From Rhyzopertha dominica (taxonomy: Eukaryota > Arthropoda > Insecta > Coleoptera > Bostrichidae), in the NCBI GenBank assembly GCA_025024175.1, contig QCXZ01000003.1, forward strand, positions 15,644,392 through 15,708,391: 64,000 bases of DNA, given 5' to 3'. Positions 24,901-33,959 of the stretch are shown here, piece after piece. Position 1 is the first letter of the stretch, and each line of letters begins with the position of its first letter. A program made the position numbers and the translations under genes. Below the pieces are notes generated by a model, which was given only the letters and a program-made list of their open reading frames with translations, was not told where the DNA came from and searched no databases.

Positions 24901-27160
24901 GTTGTCTAGTCGTACAATCGGTAATGTTACGGTGTGTGTTACTGCATTGCACCAAATCTACAAGTTATTGCATTACCTGCTTTTGGGTTCCAGTTGCAGA
25001 ATTTTCAGAAACATGTCGGGCCGAAAGAGATTTCAATTTGGGCATATATGTCGGCAGACTCAGCAAGCTCAAAATATGAACTACAAATTTAAATTAAAGC
25101 AACGCCCCTAAAACGGATTCTGACGTCACAAGCTCGTCCGCGCTCGATGTGAATCATAAATGCGGGTAATCCCCCACGTCATTCATTAACAAATACCAAT
25201 AGTTGAATGGAAAGCGTAGTCTTTGTTATCAACGGATTATTCGCATCTAAGATCAGCGCTATGTGCGCACCTGTCTGGCATGTGACTTCATGTTTTAGAG
25301 GCATGGTTTTAATTCAGATTTCTAATTTATATTGTGAGCTTACTTGAGGTCCGTTTTAATTTTGTCTCCCGACATTATATCCCCAAATTTGTATTCCCTA
25401 TCGGGCTAACAACTGTTTACCAGGATTTAAAATTCTTGCAACTTCCTCATTATTTTCACTACTTAGTCAACAGGAATTTGGAATGCAGTATTCTGCCGGA
25501 CACACGATAAGCTTTTAGGTCAGTTGTGCTTGCTATTTTTATCTGTTTGCCTAGCCCTGATTTGATGGAGTACGGGGCTTGCAATATTAACTCCTGTTAT
25601 GAGAAACAACGTGTCCACTTTGCCCACAACGCCCATGCTAGTTTTGAAATTAGCGTAGCGCAGCCCCAGCGGACCGCTGCTGATTATGTATTGTAGTAAA
25701 GAATTGTGTCACCGCCAATTTGCCATTATTGTGTTTGTCCCTTGTGTGCTGGACGGTGAAAGGTTTGCTTGATTGGAAAATTGCGAAAGCGTGGAAATAA
25801 AAAAGAAAGCGCCCGGCGATTTTGCTCCAATCGGCCGGTGAGGTGTATTGTGGTGGCCGCAGGTGTTTTAGCAATTGCACGGCGTCAAAAGGTCGTCAAA
25901 TGGAGCCACTCGATTTGCTGCCCTCAATGGACTAGTCAGGGATAAAAATCGTTTTTGCTGTGTATGCAGTGCTGCGATATTCAGGATGTATCTGAAAGGT
26001 CTTTACTAAATCCTAACACATATCAAAATAAGTCTATTTAGATAAACTTCTCTGAATATAAAGTTGCATGGTTTAGACGCTACTACACGATAGTAAATTA
26101 CAATTTGGAAATCATTCTTCTGTTGTAAATATGAAATGCGTTATGGTATTTTGTAGCTTAAGATGGTTGTAATGGCAAATTAATAATATTCTCTTATCGT
26201 CTTGTTTTTATCTTTTACTCATCTGGGATGCGAATCAAACAATAGCTGGACATACACTATTTGTTAGGAGTGTATACAGATATGGTACAATACAAAATCA
26301 GAATACGAGTACGACCTCTTACATTAGTAATTCTTGGTAGTAACTGAATACAAATAAATGTTCAGTAATTATTCAATATTTAGGCACATAATACGACGAA
26401 GAAAATCCAAACGTAGCTATGCTCTTTACGTAGCTTTATCTCGATGGTTACTTGTTGCAACTGATGGAATACCTTGACGCAGTTGCCAAGTAAAACACCG
26501 AGCATTTAATTAAAAATGAGGCGACATCTGAACTTATCTGACAACTAGTTAATATTTGTTGAAGACCGATAGGACTAGCAATAAAATTGCCAACCATTTC
26601 AAAATGAAATATGTCGGTCTAACAATAGAAAAAAAAAACAAAGTCTAATTTCAATTTCCGCCAATATGTGACCATCATCAGTGCTGTGATTGGCATAGCA
26701 TCAAATATTACATAAAGGGATCGTCCAAATAACAATCCTAAAAGATTAAGGATTCGCAGATTTTGAAGAATTGACGGAGATGGGAAAGTGACATCCACCT
26801 CAGAGTTGAAGCAAGGGATTCTTGGGGATGCACTATTTAATTCGTTTTGGATTTAAGCCTTTACGAATCATTTATGTATGTGGTCATCGTTGTACTAAAG
26901 TATACTAGATATTTTGTGTAGATGCATGAAAATATAAAGGCGTTAGGTCAAGCTACAGCGAGTTACCATACCGTTGCGTTGAGTACAATGCTCTTCAAAA
27001 ATAAGTCCATGACATTTCGGCCTTTTGACGCCATGATTCAAATTGTTTGAAGGCAAATCATCACAACATTTGGTCACAGTTCCTTTAAGTAAATTCAAAT
27101 ATCTATCACTGCTAAAAACACGTCGTAAATCTCGAAAACAGAAAATCAATTACAATCAGT
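21910..27160. other. long non-coding interval
   Basis: No credible genes. A right-end hAT-like motif (GGGCCGCCACTG, ending 24128) has no partner. A GC-richer island at about 25640-25920 (near 50% GC by eye) has no recognised coding product and is a candidate conserved regulatory element. At about 26630-26690 the sequence has scattered hammerhead-like letters but no pairing. Confidence 0.5.
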
Positions 27161-27599
27161 TAAACTAAAATTATGTTGAAAATGCAGGTAACCAAAAGTG
27201 AACGTTGTATTGGTAAGCATTATCTCTTGTAACTGCAGTTTGCTTAGGTGTTCCAAGAAAAGTTTTGCTCTATTATTATTAAACGAATGCAGGTGCATTT
27301 TCGCGGAAATAATTTTGTGGAGGGAAATGCTGCCGAGACATTTACTTTTGTTATCTGACTTATCGCTGGAAAAAAGAACTGGCGACAGCGCTAGCAGCAG
27401 ATCTTTTATAGGTGACTTCTTCAGGTGGAGAGCGTGCTTCAGGTCCCTACATTAATCTAGTGATGCAGGTTATGGCATGAGAGCTCTGAGTGGTCGATGT
27501 CAGTTGTCAGAAGATGTGCAAAAACAGAACATTTGCATTGTCCAAATACCAGCGTCATGTTATGTTTTGAACCCAAGGACGCTCAGCAGTAGCTTGCGC

Positions 27600-27720
27600 T
27601 CCAGGGTTTTAGGTGGAGCTTCTACATCTAGGTGGATTAGTTCTATTGCTTCAATTGGTTGTCGTTTTGTTCCGTGTTCAACCGGCATTGCACTCCGATC
27701 AGTTAAGAAAATGTAGCTAA
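27600..27720 (-). pseudogene. Copia-type pol fragment (probable)
   Basis: On the minus strand, MPVEHGTKRQPIEAIELIHLDV is followed by Glu-Ala-Pro. This resembles the start of the Ty1/Copia integrase core region (family form: basic residues, then LELIHTDVCGP with the first catalytic Asp). The frame stops after about 40 codons and the zinc-binding HHCC region upstream is not intact. A separate minus-strand open stretch of about 95 codons at 27165-27450 is unrecognised. The assignment rests on one motif. Confidence 0.42.
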
Positions 27721-27729
27721 ACCCGAAAC

Positions 27730-29150
27730 CAACTGAATAACCAAGGCAGATTTTGCCAATTAGACACTAAAGAAACTTCTATTTGTTGTAAATATACATT
27801 AACATAACAGATCTGTTGTGTCAGCAATCTTATCTAGGTAAATTGCAAAACAGTTGTCTATTCCGGGCAATTGTTTGTAAGTACGCTGTCTTAAGCAAAT
27901 TCATTTTCAAATGAAATTACCGAACATACTCCCTAAGCATGTTACGTGGAAAGGAAATGCCGTCATTTCTTTGCAACCTCTCACAAACAGCATACGACAA
28001 AGCGTTTAGCAGAGATACACGCTACACTGGGGCTTAATACAATCCACGTCATGCTGTGTCTTCATTTTCTCGCCGAAACGCGAATTTCCGTTCCTCCTAA
28101 GAATAATTTCATGCAACGTAAACGAAATGCAGTCACGTATCACAGCAATGTCGCAGGACCGACAAGACAAACGCTAAATAGCAAAAATACACGAACTATA
28201 AGGGAACTTATTAAAGTAAATTGGACGTAATTGCTCAAACGGCGGAGCCTCCTGCTCGATGCGCTTCGCCACCCTTCCAGGAGATATTTTAACCCGCGCC
28301 ATACCCATTAGGGGATTTGCTGGCACGTCACAGTGCAGCCAGAAATGATCGATTCCCTGCTAAGAATGAATTCCTGCAGTTAAGAGTTAGTGAAGGTGTT
28401 TTGCTGGGGTGATACGTTATTTTAACGAATTAATGAGAGTGCCCAAGTTAACAAAGCGAAAAGGGGTAAGTAATTGACGGATACTAGTTAGATTGTTTCT
28501 CTGCAAGGACTGGTTTAAGGACCTCATGAGTGGCACTCGTCAATAATAATAATTTTGGGTTAGGTTAGATTAGTGGAAAATATATAGGTAGTACTTTGTG
28601 CCCTAATGACCTATAGTAGAGAATTGCACGTGACACCCACCTCCGTCAACTTTACACACGCTTATGTCGATCACAATAGGTGAATTTCTAATCCTTTACC
28701 ATCATTATTTTAAAATTTCTTTATATTACCCTTAAAGCTTTGTTACTGAACACTGATAATGGCCATATAAAATGGATTAATCTATACCTCTATCAGAGTT
28801 GCTGATAACAGCATGTAAGGTGAAACGGGTCACGAAGATACACGCATTAGAAAAGAAATGTATACCAAAATATGATCAATTTAAGCATACAATCGGAGAG
28901 AAACAATGTTATACTTCCCTTCAGAGTGCTTCTCGCTGAAGGGATAGAAGCTGCTGGAGAGATCGACAAGCAACGGTGCACCGATGGTTCAAAAACAAAA
29001 GATGTAACGCCAACAGGAGTTCACATGTATTGGGTAGTCTTGCAACCATTTGTAAGCTGAAGTCCGACAATACAGTACATTACGATGTAAAGGGTGAACG
29101 GACCGTCTACGTTAAAATTTAACATTGCAAAGTTGAGGGAGGAGTAGTCA
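27730..29150. other. non-coding interval with a GC-richer island
   Basis: The 27946-28230 frame opens on GTG and matches nothing known. A compact GC-rich island at 28240-28345 may be conserved non-coding DNA. Two short frames near 28872-29060 are unsupported. Confidence 0.4.
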
Positions 29151-29182
29151 CCATGTTAATGAAAGACTCTTTTTTAATCAAA

Positions 29183-29219
29183 CCAAACTTTCGGAATACT
29201 TTATTCCTTCTTCAGGGCG
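29183..29219 (-). ncRNA. solitary hammerhead ribozyme variant
   Basis: On the minus strand: core CTGAAGA (29215-29209), helix II GGAATA/TATTCC with a 3-nt loop, GAAA (29192-29189), then AGUU and a U at the cleavage position (triplet UUU rather than GUC). Helix I would be GCC with GGU, allowing one G-U pair. No inverted partner is visible nearby, so this is probably a truncated pseudo-LTR. Weaker than the other four hammerheads. Confidence 0.62.
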
Positions 29220-29961
29220 CTACAAAATATAAGACTTATAAGGATACATTTTAAGAATATATCACTTAAATTTACATTCAGATGAGGTTAGAATTTAAAT
29301 TAATATGTTCCATTAGTTTCAGAACCATCGGATGAATAATAAAATGGACAAAACATAAGATGAAAAATAACTGATTGGTAACCCACTGACAACAAATCAA
29401 AGCAACGCTGCCAGAAATATACACATTTTTACTGATAAGTATAAGTTTTTGTTAAATTATTTACATCTGACCTCTTATAATGCTGCAAGTTCTTTTATTA
29501 TTTAGGTTGGCAACTAAATTTTGTCAGTTTTTGACATAACGCCTTTGTTTAAAGTGTCATTTATATTTTGCTTTCTGTATTGGATAAAGAAATTTGTTGC
29601 GGTCGGTTTGGTATATTACATTATACGGTTCCGTTTCATATGAGTCTGTCACTTGCTGATATCCGAAAGCTCCTCAAGTATGAGTTTTTGCGGGGCGCCA
29701 ATGCGCCGACGGCCGCAGATCGCGTTAACAAGGCCCACGGACCGAAAACGATTACTGAGCGAACAGCACATCGGTGGTTCTCCAAGTTAAAATTGGGAAA
29801 GACGGAAGTTCAGGACCAGAAACGCAGTGGTCAGCCGAAAGCCATCGATTGGGCTGGTGCCCGCAACACCATCGAAGAGGATCCGACGATGAGTACTCGC
29901 GATTTAGCTCATCAATTTCGCTGCAGTCGTCAAGAAATTGGGAAAATTTTGCGTGCCGAAG

Positions 29962-30012
29962 GTGAGTCTTTCATTTCGTTAAAAAAAAGTTGAAATCTTT
30001 TCTGTTTTCAAG
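29962..30012 (+). other. candidate 51-bp intron in mariner transposase
   Basis: GTGAGT begins right after codon position 1 at 29961 and TTTTCTGTTTTCAAG ends at 30012. Joining the flanks continues the transposase frame into the conserved GRWVPHELTD region; reading through meets a TGA (29991-29993) after an HTH-only product of about 118 residues. The length is a multiple of three. Mariner transposases are usually intronless. An alternative is a small insertion that happens to look like an intron. Confidence 0.55.
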
Positions 30013-30591
30013 GCAAGAAATGGGTGAAAGGCCGATGGGTGCCCCACGAGCTGACAGACGCCCAAAAACAGAAACGCGTCGAGGTGGCCCAAAAGCTTCT
30101 TCGCTGGCAACGCCGATCCCCTTTCTCAACTCGGTGATCACTTGCGATGAGAAATGGGTGCCGCTCGTGAATCGTGAGCACCGCAACCAATGGCTTTCGT
30201 CCGGCCAAAGACGCAGCGGCACGCCGAAACCTGACTTTCGAGCTCCAAAGGTGATGTGCGTTTGGTGGGACCGACGCGGGCCAATTTACTGGGAATTGAT
30301 GCCAAAGGGCCAAACACTCGCGGCCGAGGTGTACTGTGAGCAATTGGAGCGGGTTCGACGCAAACTCCGTAAGCGCCGCATTCCCGTGATTTTGCTTCAC
30401 GGCAACGCCAAACCCCACACAGCTCGTTTGACGTCCAATAATTTGGCGGAAATGGGCTGGGAGGTGCTGCCACATCCGCCGTATAGTCCAGACATCTCCC
30501 CCACAGACTTCCATCTTGGTTTGAAGGCTTCCGTGGTTGTTGTCGATAACATGTTGTTTTCCGGGCTGGTTCCCACGTTGGTTATTAGACC

Positions 30592-30627
30592 TTGACGTTT
30601 CGACACTCATGTCGGTGTCTTCCTCAG
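30592..30627 (-). ncRNA. hammerhead ribozyme (left arm, minus strand)
   Basis: Exact mirror of the right-arm ribozyme on the opposite strand: CTGAGGA core, helix II GACAC/GUGUC, GAAA, ACGU helix III and GUC cleavage triplet. Confidence 0.82.
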
Positions 30628-30644
30628 AAGTAGTTTCAGAGCTA

Positions 30645-30684
30645 CTTCTGAGGAAGACACCGACATGAGTGTCGAAACGTCAAG
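30645..30684 (+). ncRNA. hammerhead ribozyme (right arm, plus strand)
   Basis: CTGAGGA at 30648-30654; helix II GACAC (30656-30660) with GTGTC (30669-30673); GAAA 30674-30677; self-complementary ACGU helix III; GUC with predicted cleavage after C30681. Helix I starts with CUU (30645-30647) pairing AAG (30682-30684). All conserved core positions fit the hammerhead consensus. Confidence 0.84.
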
Positions 30685-31252
30685 GTCTAATAACCAACGT
30701 GGGAACCAGCCCGGAAAACAACATGTCATAGACTTCCATCTGTTTCGGAGCCTACAACATCAAATCAAGGGCAAGAAATTTAATAATTGAGCCTTGTCTC
30801 ACGGAGATCTTCGCGTCGAAGGGCCGTGCTTGGTACGCCCGTGGCATCGGCCAACTTGAAGACCGATGGCAAAAATTAATAGAATCACGTGGTGAATACT
30901 TCGAGTAACCCATTATTTATAAAATTTGTTTCTATTATTTCGTTGTTGTTAAAATAAATGTCGTTGAAAAACTGACAAAATTTAGTTGCCAACCTATTAC
31001 TTATACAAGCAGATCCAAATAATGATCGACAGTTAAGCGGCACTAAAATCCAGCAGACCTACTAGCTAAAACGGCAGCTAAACAAAACCTAGTTGAATTC
31101 CCATATTAGCCTGCACGATGCGGTGAGAAACAGTTTGCTTGAGGGATATTGCTGTTTAAAGAAACCCATAATTATAATTGGTATTGTACCACTGGCTAAG
31201 ATAAGATAATTTATTATTTATCATACTTGGAAGAAAGAATTACCTATATAAA

Positions 31253-31352
31253 ATAATGATGAGGATAACAATAATAATAACAATAACAATAATAATAATT
31301 ATAATATCAATAATAATAATAATAAGAACAATAATAATAACATTAATTATAA
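31253..31352 (+). repeat. AAT/AAC-rich microsatellite
   Basis: About 100 bp of imperfect AAT trinucleotides with AAC variants. It ends where recognisable LINE coding sequence begins. Confidence 0.9.
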
Positions 31353-31364
31353 TTCTAATATTCA

Positions 31365-33090
31365 TTCATGGCTGCTTCACATTCTAAAAATTTACATAAT
31401 AGATCCAACTATCATACAGTTCTTTGAACATACTACGAAAACTGGGAAACAAGATTAACATTCAGCTTACCTAACACAAGAACTGAAATACATAATATAC
31501 ACATCAAAAGAGGAATCATCTAAGGAGAATGCAGCTCCAAATGGTTGATCCTATAGCACTCAACTCAATAAGTAGTCACCTGAAGGCAACGAAAGTAGGA
31601 TATAAGATCGCCAAAGAATGTACAGATGAATTTAATGTGCGCACCTGAAAAGAAAACAGACGTGGTGGGGGCGACATTTGTCGTAAGAGAGTTAAATCAT
31701 TGGTGTGCCCGCCATTATTCATGGTCGCAATTTCAGGCTAGCGCGGCGAATAAATTTATTAACTCGGCCTACTCATGCGGTTCGCTCCGTTCAAATTGTG
31801 AACGATGTTATATTCCTAAGGTGCGACTTCTTTTCTCGCGCGCACTGTTGGAGACCACTATCGACTTCTCGAGTGGTATAAAAATCAATTTAGAATAGAC
31901 AAATGTGCATCAATTATAGGGAAGAAAGGTAAAGAAACAAAGACCAAAAATGTTACTTTGTAATGAATAACATAACATTCCCTACCTTAAATGACAGCCA
32001 AGACATGTAAATATTTAGTAGTATGGAAAGAATTACACACAACACGAAAGAAAACTTGGAGAGTAAGTATAAAAGTAGAATAACAAAAATCATGCGACTA
32101 CAACTAAATGCCACGAAAAAATTAAATGTATAAAAACTTGGACAATACCAATACCTACTCATTTGGAGCCATGCAGTGGACTCCAAAAGATATACAAGCA
32201 CTTGAAAGATTAACAAGAAGAACACTCACAAACAACAGAGCATTACATCCAGAGCCAGCCATCGAAAGAATACATCTACCTACAAATTAAGGAAGACGTG
32301 GCTTAATCAACATACAAATTTATATTGGACAAACATATTTCAAAAGCAATGAATCACAATTACATGCAGCGATCAAACAAGCACACAAAAAATACACCCC
32401 ACTCAGAACCCACATACTGTTGCAACAGACATACAAGGAAATACTGATAACAAAACTCAGACATACGTTGAAGAGTAAAACACTACCTACACCTACATAG
32501 CAGATTCAAGAATGCTCTCAAGAAGCAACACTATCTACGAAATGGATGTAATTAAGACAACTATATATAGAAGCAGAAGGTTTCAGATGCGCCATGCAGG
32601 ACCAAGTAATAAATTACAGAAAGTATATATCAAACACCCAAATTGAAAATGACAGCTGCTGTCTGTAAAACAACATCAGAAACAATACAACATATTACAT
32701 CAGGATGCCCCAACTTAGCAAATACAGAGTATTTAAACAGACACAACTTCAAAGCAACTATTTTCCACAAAAAATATAACAAACAAAATAGATGATCCAT
32801 ATTAGAAATACACACCCAAATCACTAATCGAAAACCATCAGTACAAAGTATATTGGGATAGATCAATTACAACAGATAAAACAATACTAAATAACAGACC
32901 AAACATAATAAATATATATAAAATAGACAAAATTACAACTTTAATAAATATTACATATCCCTTGGATCGTAACATACAGAAAACATTTGCAGAAAAAATA
33001 AGGAAATATAAAGACCTTGCAGAATAAATTAAATCGATGTGGGAAATGGAAAAGGTCACTATACTACCCATCTTCATCATTCATCTAGTA
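31365..33090 (+). mobile_element. R4/Dong-like LINE, 5'-truncated and decayed
   Basis: The first codons (HSWLLHILKIY) match the reverse-transcriptase region typical of these LINEs. IKRGII-stop-GE near 31510 corresponds to the R-G-x-x-Q-G-D motif with Gln now a stop. After an intruding segment, FRIDKCASIIGKKGK (31887), SFGAMQWTPKDIQAL (32160), ERIHLP and ETIQHITSGC (a C-terminal zinc-finger-like region near 32680) follow. Then comes a restriction-like endonuclease region (YWDRSITTDKT, 32850). Its two acidic positions read Asn (RPN 32902-32904; LINI 32947-32949), so it would be inactive. Several frameshifts and stops. Confidence 0.78.
31640..31880. other. GC-richer segment replacing LINE RT core
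   Basis: Where the LINE should encode its YMDD-type catalytic motif (about 120 nt), there are about 240 bp of clearly GC-richer sequence with an open plus-strand frame (31626-31898) that matches nothing I know. It is probably a nested insertion or gene-conversion patch. No target duplication is obvious. Confidence 0.45.
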
Positions 33091-33224
33091 TGCAAATATG
33101 GAACATGAAAATACAGCTGTGTTAAAAGCCAGAGACAGTTGCCCTTATTGTTATGGATGTTGGAAAAAAACTACGTTTCCAAATGCACTTTTCTTGTATT
33201 TAGAGAGTTAACATTAAATCTGGT

Positions 33225-33790
33225 TAACAGTTGCACCTGTGGTGGGTAAATACCATCCTTAAAATAAACTAACAGTTTTAATCCAAGTTTTGAAGAACTA
33301 ACTAAACGTAAATAGATTTAAGTACATTGCTACCCTGAAAATCCCGACAATTTCTATAAACGTAACCAAACAAGTGAAAAGCATCGACAATAATATCTCT
33401 GACATCTTCGTTAAATTTAGTTTATAGTTAAAAACAAGACCCAAGTTGTTACTAATATTATACCACATTCAACAGTATTAATGCAGTATGTTTGAGTTAG
33501 AAGGGACTGTTTCCTTGAAAACAAAACTACAACCCATTTAGATGTGTACAAAGATGTATAGTGTACCATTAAATCCTTTAAGCAAATCCTCCTGCAGAAG
33601 ATGGCAGTCATAAGCAGTGTGAGTGTCACAATATATTTTAAAGTCATCTGCATAAGGCTTATTACCATTAATAACACGTGTAACATCATTAATAAATAAC
33701 AAAGATAACGGAGGATCAAGATTCGAACCCTGACGTACACCTGATGAAGCAACAAACTCATTAGACTTGTTGACGTCTTTCGCTTAAGTA
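33225..33790 (-). mobile_element. Jockey-type LINE reverse-transcriptase fragment
   Basis: Minus strand: GVRQGSNLDPPLSLLFIND (33755-33695) and YADDFKIY (YADD codons 33654-33643) are reverse-transcriptase motifs B and C. After a frameshift, VVVLFSRKQSLL and later YRNCRDFQGSNVLKS near 33310 match the downstream thumb region of Jockey/CR1-group LINEs. The endonuclease and the 3' end are missing, and several stops occur. It lies head-on to the R4/Dong-like fragment. Confidence 0.8.
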
Positions 33791-33914
33791 AGACTGAACA
33801 GAAGCAGAGGCGAAGAGAAAGAGGTCGCTTTTTCGATGGCAGTTTTACCGTATTGTATAAAAATTTAAAGTTAATACATATAAATAAATTATTATATTTA
33901 AACCTCGAGGTATA

Positions 33915-33949
33915 TTTTTAGGGAGGCTGCTCCCCTAGCTACGTCCATG
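33915..33949 (-). mobile_element. solo hAT-like end
   Basis: Read inward, CATGGACGTAGCTAGGGGAG resembles the right terminus of the 3289-3900 hAT element. No partner or 8-bp duplication was found. Confidence 0.35.
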
Positions 33950-33959
33950 CTTTATATCA

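Larger units (their letters stand above)
30517..30729. mobile_element. 213-bp palindromic hammerhead retroelement, 12-bp TSD
   Basis: Inserted in the mariner gene with an exact 12-bp duplication AGACTTCCATCT (30505-30516 and 30730-30741). Arms 30549-30633 and 30642-30726 are perfect 85-bp inverted repeats around an 8-nt loop. A 32-nt tail (30517-30548) lies outside the left arm only. Each arm holds a hammerhead ribozyme. The architecture matches the 11.65-kb insertion in opposite orientation. The perfect arms imply recent insertion or copying by template switching. Confidence 0.85.
29640..30790 (+). pseudogene. mariner transposase, broken
   Basis: Start ATG at 29640 gives MSLSLADIRKLLKYEF and an N-terminal helix-turn-helix region (RTAHRWFSKL). 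The linker WVPHELTDAQ follows the candidate intron. The first catalytic Asp lies in ITCDEKW (codon 30146-30148). The second should be Asp in the L-H-D-N-A-P-H-T motif but is Gly (GGC, 30401-30403; one base from GAC). The third is Asp in SPTDFHL (30506-30508), with 34 residues between, as in DD34D mariners. A 1-nt loss near 30120 shifts the frame, and a palindrome interrupts the gene just after the third Asp. Not functional. Confidence 0.93.
29505..30994 (+). mobile_element. mariner transposon (DD34D), inactive
   Basis: The inverted termini GGTTGGCAACTAAATTTTGT (29505) and its near-exact reverse at 30975-30994 are flanked by TA at 29503-29504 and 30995-30996. Subtracting the nested 213-bp insertion and one 12-bp duplication copy leaves about 1265 bp, the usual mariner size. 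It is much GC-richer than its surroundings, suggesting recent arrival. The copy carries a frameshift near 30120, a lost catalytic Asp and the nested insertion. Confidence 0.95.

Noticed and set aside
26632..26690. Possible hammerhead on the minus strand (CTGATGA near a GAAA)
   Set aside because: No complementary helix II; likely chance or fully decayed.
27370..27430. CTGAAGA followed by a GUCACC half-stem
   Set aside because: The second half-stem and GAAA are absent, so no ribozyme can be supported.
29990..30610. Several long ORFs on the minus strand and in other frames of the mariner
   Set aside because: Shadows of the GC-rich transposase gene.
33417..33761. Minus-strand 114-codon ORF taken as one protein
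   Set aside because: Its first half is out of frame with the reverse-transcriptase motifs; the real coding signal is in another frame before a frameshift.
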